From positions 1 through 10,000 of the forward strand of contig JAIWOG010000239.1 of NCBI GenBank assembly GCA_020217035.1: a DNA stretch of 10,000 nt. Direction: 5' to 3'. The number at the start of each line of letters is the position of its first letter. The stretch's first letter is position 1. A program made the position numbers and the translations under genes. This stretch comes from Magnetospirillum sp. (lineage in GTDB: Bacteria; Pseudomonadota; Alphaproteobacteria; Rhodospirillales; Magnetospirillaceae). The notes beneath the pieces are model-generated. The model saw only the letters and a program-made list of their open reading frames with translations. It was not told the origin of the DNA and made no database searches. Below are positions 1 through 6,149 of the stretch, piece by piece.

Positions 1-303
1 ACCGGCTCGAGAAGGATCGGCGGGGCCGCGGACGGGGTCCGATCCCCAGGCGTCGCCCCATCCCCCTACGTCGGCCGGGCGGGGGCCGCTGGGCAGCGGG
101 GAAGGGCTGACCGCCGGGGCGGTGGGAAGGGGCGTGCGCGGCACTTCGGTCCGGGCCGGACGCGGGGACGCGGCGGTGGGCGTTGGCGACGCCGTGTCGC
201 CCCAGGCGTCGCCCCAACTGCCGACATCCGAGGGCGAGGCGGCCCAGGCGGGGGTGCAGATCACAAGGCCGGCCAGAACCAGGGCGGGATGCGTCTTTTT
301 CAT
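1..303 (-). CDS. Secreted proline-rich protein of unknown function (3' part off window)
   Basis: The reading frame opens with ATG at 301-303 and stays open for all 101 codons to the window edge, so the C-terminus is missing. Residues 1-21 form a classical signal peptide: MKK, a hydrophobic core (ALVLAGLVI), then TPAWA with cleavage likely after Ala21. The mature part is low in complexity and rich in Pro, Ala, Ser and Thr. It carries the segment WGDAWG twice (about residues 31-36 and 82-87), each preceded by DVG-S/G. It begins 13 bases after the lptF stop codon, so it is probably co-transcribed with lptF. Only a weak ribosome-binding site is visible (GGATG). In many alphaproteobacteria lptG follows lptF; this is not LptG, which would begin with a membrane helix and no signal peptide cleavage site. 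I do not recognise the family. An exported periplasmic or envelope protein is inferred from the signal peptide alone. Confidence 0.72.
   Translation of the reverse strand, partial: MKKTHPALVLAGLVICTPAWAASPSDVGSWGDAWGDTASPTPTAASPRPARTEVPRTPLPTAPAVSPSPLPSGPRPADVGGWGDAWGSDPVRGPADPSRAG
44..216 (-). repeat. 17-bp direct repeat encoding the WGDAWG motif
   Basis: The 17-bp string CCCCAGGCGTCGCCCCA occurs exactly at 44-60 and again at 200-216 on the plus strand. The copies are 156 bases apart, which is 52 codons, so both are read in the same frame of the secreted protein and encode the WGDAWG motif. The flanking bases differ. This may be an internal protein repeat of about 52 residues, with further copies possibly beyond the window edge. 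Confidence 0.75.
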
Positions 304-316
304 GGTCACAGCATCC

Positions 317-1438
317 CTAGGCCGGTTGCGCCGAAGACCGGCGGCGAAATGGATTGGGTCGCGGGGCACGGGTCAACCCCCAGAACCCCAAGACCAGGGG
401 GAGCGCCGCCAAGGCGTAAAGGCTGGTCAGGAACGCCGGGTTGGACGACGCCAGATTGGCCAGTCCCAAGGCGGCGGCCTGGGTCGCCACCATCAAGCCG
501 ATGGCGGTCAGGATGGTGACGGTTTGGCCGCGGCGGTCGAAAGAGGCGGTCAGCAGGGTGACCAGGGCGATCAAGGCATACCCCATGCAATAAAGCGGCG
601 AGGTCAGGCGTTGGTGGAGCTCGACCTTGGCGCGGCGGTAATCGGATTCGCCCATTTCGGCGGGGTCGGCGGTGAACAGCTCCACCATCGAACGTTCACG
701 GGCGTCGCGGAAACGAGGGCCGCTTTCACCTTGGGCGGTGTTAAGGTCGACGGTGTAGGAATCGAAATGCAGCACCGACAATTGGCCGGTGCCTTCCGGC
801 AATTGCTGGCGGTTGCCGTTGACCATCAGGATGCGCGGTCCTTGATCGGTGAACACCATGGCCCCCTTTTCGGCCATCAGGGTGACCGGCTTGGCGGGGT
901 TGCGGCGGTCGTGGACCAGAATGCCCAGAAGCTCGCCCTCGCTGGTGCGGGCGCGGATGTAGATGGTCAGGCCGTTGCCGAATTTGTTGAAGCTGCCTTC
1001 CTGCAACAAGATGTTCGAGATGTCGTTGCGGATGGTCCATTGCAATTCGCGGAAGTTCTGCACCGTCTTGGGAATGATCCACAAGGACAGGGCATAGGCG
1101 ACGATGGTGGCGGCGGCGGCCAGGATCAGGGCGGGGCGGGCCAAGGCCCAGTTGGACAGGCCGGCGGACCGCAGCACCACCAATTCGCGGTCGGTGTTCA
1201 GCTTGTTGTAGGTGAACAAGATCACGGCGAACAGCGCGATGGGAATGATCACCACCAGGAAGGAGGGCATCAGCATGCCGGTCAGCAGCAGGAAGGTGCC
1301 CACCGAGATGCCCTGGGTGACGATCATCTCGATCAGGCGCAGGGACTGGGTCAGCCACAAGACACAGGCCAGCGCGGCGGAGACGAAGATCATCCCCACT
1401 GCGAGCTGACGCAGGATGTAGCGCGTAATTCCCATCAT
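317..1438 (-). CDS. lptF: LPS export ABC transporter permease LptF
   Basis: Inner-membrane permease of the LptB2FGC machine, which extracts lipopolysaccharide from the inner membrane and feeds it to the periplasmic Lpt bridge. The 373-residue length is normal for LptF. Hydrophobic segments at about 15-33, 47-77, 100-122, 279-298, 305-328 and 335-355 give the six-helix, YjgP/YjgQ-type topology. Residues about 125-250 form the periplasmic domain expected to be a beta-jellyroll. The cytoplasmic stretch DRELVVLRSAGLS (83-95) is the conserved coupling region that contacts the LptB ATPase. The sequence WLTQSLRLIEMIV (28-40) and the region round LLQEGSFN are typical of alphaproteobacterial LptF rather than LptG. 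Two ATG codons are adjacent at the start (1436-1438 and 1433-1435), and neither has a Shine-Dalgarno sequence. A candidate promoter ends only nine bases upstream. The gene downstream is not lptG, so lptG must lie further downstream or elsewhere. Confidence 0.95.
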   Translation of the reverse strand: MMGITRYILRQLAVGMIFVSAALACVLWLTQSLRLIEMIVTQGISVGTFLLLTGMLMPSFLVVIIPIALFAVILFTYNKLNTDRELVVLRSAGLSNWALARPALILAAAATIVAYALSLWIIPKTVQNFRELQWTIRNDISNILLQEGSFNKFGNGLTIYIRARTSEGELLGILVHDRRNPAKPVTLMAEKGAMVFTDQGPRILMVNGNRQQLPEGTGQLSVLHFDSYTVDLNTAQGESGPRFRDARERSMVELFTADPAEMGESDYRRAKVELHQRLTSPLYCMGYALIALVTLLTASFDRRGQTVTILTAIGLMVATQAAALGLANLASSNPAFLTSLYALAALPLVLGFWGLTRAPRPNPFRRRSSAQPA

Positions 1439-1447
1439 GGCGGCCGG

Positions 1448-1476
1448 ATTATAGACAGCACCGGGGCGGCGACCAA
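1448..1476 (-). promoter_or_regulatory. Candidate sigma70-type promoter of lptF (leaderless)
   Basis: On the minus strand, TTGGTC (1471-1476) and a perfect TATAAT (1448-1453) are separated by exactly 17 bases. The -35 box matches the consensus at only three positions. Only nine bases (1439-1447) separate the -10 box from the lptF ATG, so transcription would begin within about three bases of the start codon. This agrees with the missing Shine-Dalgarno sequence and suggests a leaderless mRNA. It lies in the 66-base gap after the preceding dehydrogenase gene. Confidence 0.6.
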
Positions 1477-1504
1477 AGGGAATCTGCCCGACGCGTTTCG
1501 GGGA

Positions 1505-2902
1505 TCAGGGCACAACCTTTCCGGGGTTCATCAGGCCCAGGGGATCCAGCGCCTGCTTGACCCGGCGCATCAGGTCCAGTTCGACGTCCTGCTTGTACCT
1601 GGCCATCTCGGCGACCTTCAACTGGCCGATGCCGTGTTCCGCCGAGACCGAGCCGTCCATTTCGGCGACGATGTCGTGGACGATGTGGTTCATCTCGGCC
1701 CAGCGTTCCAGGAAAGCCGCCTTGTCGGCACCCGCCGGCTGCGTCAGGTTGAAATGGATGTTGCCGTCGCCCACATGGCCGAAGGGCACCACCCGCACGC
1801 CGGGCATGGCGGCTTCCACCGCGCGGGTGCAGCGTTCGATCATCTCGGGCACCCGGCTGACCGGCACCGCGACGTCGTGCTTGATGGACCCGCCTTCCTT
1901 CTTCTGGGCTTCCGGCACCCCTTCGCGGATGCGCCACAAAGCGGCCCGCTGCTCGCCCGACTGGGCCAGCACCGCATCTTGCGCCATCCCCTGTTCGAAG
2001 GTTTCGGCCAAGATGTCCTCAAGCGCCTGTTGCAGCCCGGCCAGTCGCGACGACGACAGTTCCAGCAGCAGGTACCAAGGATGCGGCTGTTCGAACGGGT
2101 CGCGCACGCCGGTCACGTGGGTCATGCCCAGTTCCAGTCCGATGCGGGCCACCAATTCGCAGGCGGTGACGGAATCGCCCGATTGCCGCCGGGCGACGGA
2201 CAGCACCGCCAGCGCCGCCGCCGGGTCGGCCAGCGCGATCAGCGCGGTGGCCCGTTCGGCCGGCTTTGGGAACAACTTCAGGCAGGCGGCGGTGATGATG
2301 CCCAAGGTGCCTTCGGCGCCGATGAACAGGTGTTTCAGGTCATAGCCGGTGTTGTCCTTGCGCAACGACCGCAGGCCGTTCCACACCCGGCCGTCGGGCA
2401 GCACCACTTCCAAGCCCAGGGTCAGGTCGCGGGTGTTGCCGTAACGCAGCACCCCGACGCCGCCGGCATTGGTGGACAAGTTGCCGCCGATGCGGCACGA
2501 GCCCTCGGCCCCCAGGGACAGCGGGAACAGGCAGCCGGCCTGGTCAGCGGCTTGCTGGACGTTGGCCAGCACGCAGCCGGCTTCCACCGTCATGGTGAAG
2601 TTGGCGGTGTCGACGGCGCGGATGCGGTTCAGCCGTTCGGTGGAGATCACCACCGACCCCGTCCGGGGCACCCCGCCACCGCACAGGCCGGTGTTGCCGC
2701 CTTGCGGCACCACCGCCACCTTGGCGTCGGCGCAAGCTTTCATGGCGGCGGCCACCTGGTCGGTGTCGGCCGGGCGCAGCACGGCCAGGGTCTGGCCGCG
2801 ATAAAGGCCGCGTTCCTCGACCACATAGGCTTCTTGATCGGCGGCCTCGGTCAGCACGTGGGATGCGCCCAGCAAGTCCGTCAGGGTGGCGATCAGGCTC
2901 AT
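1505..2902 (-). CDS. FAD-binding D-2-hydroxyacid dehydrogenase (D-2-hydroxyglutarate / D-lactate dehydrogenase family)
   Basis: A 465-residue flavoenzyme of the GlcD/D2HGDH type, oxidising a D-2-hydroxy acid to the 2-oxo acid. The N-terminal PCMH-type FAD domain (about 30-210) shows PQGGNTGLCGGG at 66-77, where the FAD pyrophosphate binds, IGGNLSTNAGGVGVLRYGN at 138-156, and GAEGTLGIIT at 195-204. The C-terminal catalytic cap carries HVGDGNIHFN (His376 and His383) and SAEHGIGQLK (Glu422, His423), the metal and substrate residues of this family, plus a conserved Lys in IKHD (340-343). Everything expected is present and the length is normal. The overall pattern resembles bacterial D-2-hydroxyglutarate dehydrogenases, but D-lactate or another D-hydroxy acid cannot be excluded from sequence. 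It starts two bases after the stop codon of the threonylcarbamoyl-AMP synthase gene (TGA-CC-ATG), so the two are almost certainly translated from one mRNA. In D2HGDH-containing bacteria the enzyme is known to recycle D-2-hydroxyglutarate made by SerA; serA is not in this window. Confidence 0.9.
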   Translation of the reverse strand: MSLIATLTDLLGASHVLTEAADQEAYVVEERGLYRGQTLAVLRPADTDQVAAAMKACADAKVAVVPQGGNTGLCGGGVPRTGSVVISTERLNRIRAVDTANFTMTVEAGCVLANVQQAADQAGCLFPLSLGAEGSCRIGGNLSTNAGGVGVLRYGNTRDLTLGLEVVLPDGRVWNGLRSLRKDNTGYDLKHLFIGAEGTLGIITAACLKLFPKPAERATALIALADPAAALAVLSVARRQSGDSVTACELVARIGLELGMTHVTGVRDPFEQPHPWYLLLELSSSRLAGLQQALEDILAETFEQGMAQDAVLAQSGEQRAALWRIREGVPEAQKKEGGSIKHDVAVPVSRVPEMIERCTRAVEAAMPGVRVVPFGHVGDGNIHFNLTQPAGADKAAFLERWAEMNHIVHDIVAEMDGSVSAEHGIGQLKVAEMARYKQDVELDLMRRVKQALDPLGLMNPGKVVP

Positions 2903-2904
2903 GG

Positions 2905-3867
2905 TCAGCTCCGGGGGCTGGCGGCGCGGCGCAGGCGGTCGTTGATGGCCGCCCCCAGACCGGTCTCGGGGATGGGGGCGACGGCGATGCCGGTGAAGCG
3001 GGAATCGTCCAGGCGGCGCAGGAAGGCGAAAAGGTTGGCCGCCGCTTCTTCCAGGTCGCCGGCGGGCGACAGGTTCAAGGTGGCGTCCATGGCGCCGAAT
3101 CCCAGCAACGCTTCGCCAGCGGCGGCGGAGACGGCGTCCAGGCGCACCGGCAGGCCGGGGGCGTAATGGCTGGCCAGCATGCCGGGGCTTTTCGGCGCTT
3201 GCGGGTCTTGATGCGGGCAGGCCAAGGGTTCGCCCAGGGCCTGTTCCAACTGCTCGGCGGTGACGCCGCCGGGACGCAGCAAGGTCGGACGCGGAGTGGA
3301 CAGGTCCAGCACGGTGGATTCCACCCCGACTCGGCAGGGGCCACCATCGACGATCAGGCCGACGCGGTCGCCCAGGCTTTCCGCCACGTGTTCCGCCAAG
3401 GTCGGGCTGACGGCACCCGACCGGTTGGCGCTGGGGGCGGCGACGGGGCGGCCGGCGGCGCGGATGACGGCGCGGGCGACGGGATGGTCGGGCATGCGGA
3501 TGGCCAGGGTGTCCAGCCCGGCGCTGGCCAGCAACGACACCGGCGAATTATCGGCACGGGGCAGCACCAGGGTCAGCGGGCCGGGCCAGAACCGGGTCAT
3601 CACCTGCCGGGCACGGTCGTCCAGGCGGACCAAAGCAGCGCAATCATCCAGGTCGGCGACATGGACGATCAGCGGGTTGAAGCTGGGGCGGCCCTTGGCG
3701 GCGTAGATGGCGGCCACCGCGCGGTCGTCGGTGGCGTCGGCCCCCAGGCCATAGACGGTTTCGGTGGGAAAGGCCACCAGTTGACCATGGCGCAGCATGT
3801 CGCCGGCCAAGGCGATGGCGTGATCGGTCGCCGGTTCGATGCGGGCATGGGTCTGCGACAGGCTCAT
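2905..3867 (-). CDS. tsaC: L-threonylcarbamoyladenylate synthase, Sua5 (long) type
   Basis: Makes threonylcarbamoyl-AMP from threonine, bicarbonate and ATP, the first step of the t6A37 modification of ANN-decoding tRNAs in the cytoplasm. The YrdC domain occupies about residues 13-200, with PTETVYGLG (34-42), KGRPSFNPL (58-66), PSANRSG (145-151) and GVESTVLDL (181-189), which bind ATP and substrate. The linker SPGM-LASHYAPG (227-238) and the following Rossmann-like Sua5 domain (about 240-310) mark the long form (about 320-350 residues) rather than short TsaC. I chose the ATG at 3865-3867 because family members align from about there. An in-frame ATG at 3883-3885 would add six residues (MFYGAG) but has no ribosome-binding site either. 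The gene follows the fadL-like gene by 39 bases (21 from the alternative start) and precedes the FAD dehydrogenase by two bases. No clear terminator or promoter is visible before it, so it may be read through from the fadL-like gene. Confidence 0.95.
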   Translation of the reverse strand: MSLSQTHARIEPATDHAIALAGDMLRHGQLVAFPTETVYGLGADATDDRAVAAIYAAKGRPSFNPLIVHVADLDDCAALVRLDDRARQVMTRFWPGPLTLVLPRADNSPVSLLASAGLDTLAIRMPDHPVARAVIRAAGRPVAAPSANRSGAVSPTLAEHVAESLGDRVGLIVDGGPCRVGVESTVLDLSTPRPTLLRPGGVTAEQLEQALGEPLACPHQDPQAPKSPGMLASHYAPGLPVRLDAVSAAAGEALLGFGAMDATLNLSPAGDLEEAAANLFAFLRRLDDSRFTGIAVAPIPETGLGAAINDRLRRAASPRS

Positions 3868-3906
3868 GCCCGCACCATAGAACATTCGGGGCGGCGCCGA
3901 AAAGGG

Positions 3907-5172
3907 TCAGAACTTGTAGGAAAAGCCGATGGCCAACTCGTCCTGGTCCATGCGCAGCTTGGTGGTCTGGTTGGCGTTCATCGCCGGGTTGGAACCGCTG
4001 ATGTCGTGCGAGAAGGCGTGGGCGTAGGATCCGGTCAGCGACCATCGCTCGTCGATGTGCCAGGTGCCGCCGAAGCCCACATGGGTGGTGGGTGTCGCCG
4101 GCGCCAGGATGTTGAACAACACTTCCTGGCCGTCGGTGAATTCGGTGGCATGGCTGACCCCGGCCCGCAGGGTCAGCGCCGGGTCGGCCTGCCATTGCAC
4201 ACCGATGCGGTAGATGTCCATGTTGTTCCAACCGAACCCGCCGCCGTCGTCGCCGCCCAAACGCAGCACACCGGCAGAGCGGGCGTGGGAATTGCTGAGC
4301 GAGGCGACGTCTTCATAGAAGATTCGCTGGTGTTCGATCATCACCGCCCAGTCCCGATGCGGCTTGATGGCGATGCCTTCGTTGATGAAGGACGGAATGT
4401 CGAAATCGCCTTGTTCGGCGAACAGGCCGGAATACTTCTCGAACTTGCTCATCCACATGCGTGACTGATAGGCCACGCCCAGGGACAGCCAGGGAACGGG
4501 ATCCCAGGTGGCGCCCAGCTTGAAGCCGCCGCCATAGGACCAGTCGTAACCGTTGCCGGTCAGATGCGCCGAATCGGTGGACGAGCCGGAAAACATCTCG
4601 AGCCCGTAAGCCTTGAAGCGCTGCACCGCCAGCACCGGAGCGATTCCCAGGCTGACATTGTTGTCGAGCTTGTGCGCCAGGTTGAACGAGAAGAAGGCTT
4701 GCGCCAGATCGACGCCCAAGGGCGAGGTGCCGCTGCCGAAGCCGGGAACGAACACGTTGTCCTTATATTCGGTGTTCATGCCGCCATTGCCGAACATCAA
4801 GACGCCGACCGAGGTCTTGTCGTCGACCATGTAATTGGCGCCGCCGCAGACGATTTCGAAAAACTCGTTCTCGCTTTCATAGGTGCCGTTCTTCAGGCCG
4901 CCGGTGCCTTCGTTGGTGACGTCGCGGTGCGGCATGAACGAGGTGAAGCATAGACCTGCGACGTTGCCGACAGCGGTGCCCAAGGCGGGATTCTGGGCCG
5001 AGGCCAACGGCCCTTCGCCCATGGCCACGCCGGCGCCGGCCATGGCTTTGGAAGGGGCGCCGTAACCGTTGGAAAAGTAGCCGTTGGTGGCCCAGGCCGG
5101 CGTCGCCGCCGCCAGCGTCAGGCAAAGCACCAGGGTTCGCCCGGCATGTGCCGGAACGGTGTGTGTGGACAT
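3907..5172 (-). CDS. FadL/OmpP1/TodX-family outer-membrane transport protein
   Basis: A 421-residue outer-membrane beta-barrel of the family that passes long-chain fatty acids or other hydrophobic molecules across the outer membrane. Residues 1-28 are a signal peptide ending TPAWA, with cleavage before Thr29. The mature N-terminus, TNGYFSNGYGAPSKAMAGAG, followed by a GEGPLASAQNPAL block (53-64), matches the FadL N-terminal hatch with its NPA-containing signature. The rest alternates short aromatic-rich strands and loops, and the chain ends in ...SYKF, the terminal phenylalanine recognised by the BAM complex. Two cysteines in the mature part, Cys75 and Cys109, could form a disulfide. A strong Shine-Dalgarno sequence (GGGAGG at 5180-5185) supports this start. 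The substrate cannot be told from sequence: fatty acids, alkanes and aromatics are all known in the family. No fatty-acid degradation genes are adjacent. The long AT-rich, palindrome-rich leader suggests regulated expression. Confidence 0.9.
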   Translation of the reverse strand: MSTHTVPAHAGRTLVLCLTLAAATPAWATNGYFSNGYGAPSKAMAGAGVAMGEGPLASAQNPALGTAVGNVAGLCFTSFMPHRDVTNEGTGGLKNGTYESENEFFEIVCGGANYMVDDKTSVGVLMFGNGGMNTEYKDNVFVPGFGSGTSPLGVDLAQAFFSFNLAHKLDNNVSLGIAPVLAVQRFKAYGLEMFSGSSTDSAHLTGNGYDWSYGGGFKLGATWDPVPWLSLGVAYQSRMWMSKFEKYSGLFAEQGDFDIPSFINEGIAIKPHRDWAVMIEHQRIFYEDVASLSNSHARSAGVLRLGGDDGGGFGWNNMDIYRIGVQWQADPALTLRAGVSHATEFTDGQEVLFNILAPATPTTHVGFGGTWHIDERWSLTGSYAHAFSHDISGSNPAMNANQTTKLRMDQDELAIGFSYKF

Positions 5173-5179
5173 CGAGGAA

Positions 5180-5185
5180 CCTCCC
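5180..5185 (-). promoter_or_regulatory. Ribosome-binding site of the fadL-like gene
   Basis: GGGAGG on the minus strand lies seven bases upstream of the ATG at 5170-5172. It is the best Shine-Dalgarno sequence in the window and fixes the start of the FadL-family protein. Confidence 0.85.
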
Positions 5186-5193
5186 GTTTGCGC

Positions 5194-5213
5194 ACGACCA
5201 TCTTGCGGGTCGT
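5194..5213 (-). other. Inverted repeat in the 5' leader of the fadL-like gene
   Basis: ACGACC (5194-5199) and GGTCGT (5208-5213) are perfect six-base arms round an eight-base loop. In the mRNA this hairpin would sit eight bases upstream of the Shine-Dalgarno sequence, so it could influence translation or mRNA stability. No known riboswitch or thermometer fold is recognised. Confidence 0.45.
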
Positions 5214-5254
5214 CTTAATCAGAGCATGCTGATAGGCAAGCGAGATTTGAAGGC

Positions 5255-5312
5255 AGTATAATGTTACTTCCTGGGCGCAAGTATTATGTATTGCGCATAT
5301 TTTGCACCGCAA
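5255..5312 (-). promoter_or_regulatory. Candidate promoters of the fadL-like gene
   Basis: Two minus-strand -10 candidates lie in the AT-rich region. One is CATAAT (5283-5288, five of six consensus bases) with TTGCGG (5307-5312) 18 bases upstream; this -35 box lies inside the central palindrome. The other is TATACT (5255-5260, five of six), whose -35 region falls on an arm of the outer inverted repeat and matches the consensus poorly. Either arrangement puts a dyad on the polymerase binding site, which suggests repression or activator dependence. The choice between them is open. Confidence 0.45.
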
Positions 5313-5335
5313 AATATTGATTTCCAATACTTGCG
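5276..5335. repeat. 60-bp nested inverted-repeat element, candidate operator
   Basis: Outer arms CGCAAGTATT (5276-5285) and AATACTTGCG (5326-5335) are perfect 10-base complements 40 bases apart. Inside lies a second perfect dyad, ATATTTTGC (5297-5305) and GCAAAATAT (5309-5317), with a three-base centre. The two centres differ by only 1.5 bases. A third short dyad, TATTG/CAATA (5315-5319 and 5325-5329), overlaps the right side. The element is strongly AT-rich against GC-rich surroundings. It can be read as a compound operator, as a bulged hairpin in RNA, or as a small palindromic mobile repeat. The 192-base gap 5173-5364 holds this element, the candidate promoters, the leader hairpin, an AGCATGCT palindrome at 5223-5230 and the ribosome-binding site, but no gene. 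No T-run follows the inner stem, so it is a poor intrinsic terminator for cysQ. Confidence 0.7.
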
Positions 5336-5364
5336 AGTGGGCTGCCGCGACCCCTGCGGGTTGG

Positions 5365-6129
5365 TCAGGGCTTGGCGCGGGCCAGGAAATCGGGATTGCG
5401 GAACTTGGGCTTGCCGTATCCCAAGGCGGCGCCGTCCCAGGTCACCACCTCGCCGCCGGCCGCCAGTAATACCGCGTGGGCGGCCGCCGTGTCCCATTCG
5501 CTGGTCGGGCCGAAACGCGGGTAGTAATCGCCGCTGCCTTCGGCGATGCGGCAGAATTTCAGCGACGACCCGGCGTTTTCCACCTGGGCGCCCGGCAAGG
5601 TGTCCAGGAAGGCTTGCAGGCGGTCGGCGGCGCGATGCGAGCGCGAATCCAGCACCACCGCGCCGGTGGCCGGGGCCTTGCGGCAGGCGATGGGGGTGCG
5701 GCCATGGCTGTCCTGGCGCCAGGCTTGGCCGCCGGCGCCGGCCCACAGGATATCCAGCGCCGGGGCGTAGACCACCCCCAGCACCGGCACACCGCCCTGG
5801 ATCAGGCCGATGTTGACGGTGAACTCGCCGTTTTTCTTGACGAATTCCTTGGTGCCGTCCAGCGGGTCGACCAGCCAGAAATCGGCGCCGACATCGGGAA
5901 TACGCCCGGCGGCGGCTTCTTCCTCGGCGACAATGGGAATGTCGGGGGTCAGGTGACGCAGCACCGGCAGGATCACCGCCTCGGCCTGGCCGTCGGCGGC
6001 GGTCACCGGATCGTTCTCGCCCTTGAACTTCACCGCGAAGTCCTGGGCGTAGATGTCCATGATGACGCGGCCGGCGTCGCGGGCGGCATGTTCAAGGGGA
6101 AGCAGCAAGTCGAGCACGGGGCGATCCAA
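5365..6129 (-). CDS. cysQ: 3'(2'),5'-bisphosphate nucleotidase CysQ
   Basis: A 254-residue member of the inositol monophosphatase-like family that hydrolyses adenosine 3',5'-bisphosphate (PAP) to AMP, removing the by-product of PAPS-dependent sulfate assimilation and sulfation. Motifs in order are DPVTAAD (40-46), VAEEE (67-71), the metal-binding WLVDPLDGTKEF (85-96; Asp88, Asp91), the NGEFTVNIGLI stretch (100-110) typical of CysQ, GSSLKFCRIAEG (187-198), and SEWDTAAAH (210-218; Asp213 as the third metal ligand). All catalytic residues are present and the length is normal. The first codon of this reading is TTG (6127-6129), with no clear Shine-Dalgarno sequence; a GTG four codons later is an alternative. 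It lies 20 bases downstream of the MEMO-AMMECR1 gene on the same strand and is probably in the same operon. No sulfate-assimilation genes are nearby. Confidence 0.92.
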   Translation of the reverse strand: MDRPVLDLLLPLEHAARDAGRVIMDIYAQDFAVKFKGENDPVTAADGQAEAVILPVLRHLTPDIPIVAEEEAAAGRIPDVGADFWLVDPLDGTKEFVKKNGEFTVNIGLIQGGVPVLGVVYAPALDILWAGAGGQAWRQDSHGRTPIACRKAPATGAVVLDSRSHRAADRLQAFLDTLPGAQVENAGSSLKFCRIAEGSGDYYPRFGPTSEWDTAAAHAVLLAAGGEVVTWDGAALGYGKPKFRNPDFLARAKP

Positions 6130-6149
6130 TCCAAGGCAACAGGCGCAAG

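Noticed and set aside
1488..1503. Small hairpin CCCGA/TCGGG after the FAD dehydrogenase stop codon as a terminator
   Set aside because: The stem is only five base pairs and no T-run follows on the minus strand.
122..3166. 1014-codon open frame on the plus strand across lptF, the FAD dehydrogenase and the end of tsaC
   Set aside because: It lies antisense to three well-recognised genes, its translation is Gln/His/Gly-rich with no domain, and such frames are common opposite GC-rich coding sequence.
3886..3906. Terminator for the fadL-like gene (TTCGG/CCGAA with GC-rich loop)
   Set aside because: The five-base stem is short, there is no T-run, and tsaC follows immediately.
2863..4464. 533-codon plus-strand frame
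   Set aside because: Antisense to tsaC and the fadL-like gene; low-complexity translation with no recognisable motif.
5318..5331. FNR/CRP-type box starting TTGAT in the fadL-like upstream region
   Set aside because: Only the left half-site matches; the right half is AATAC instead of ATCAA, and the bases are better explained by the overlapping dyads.
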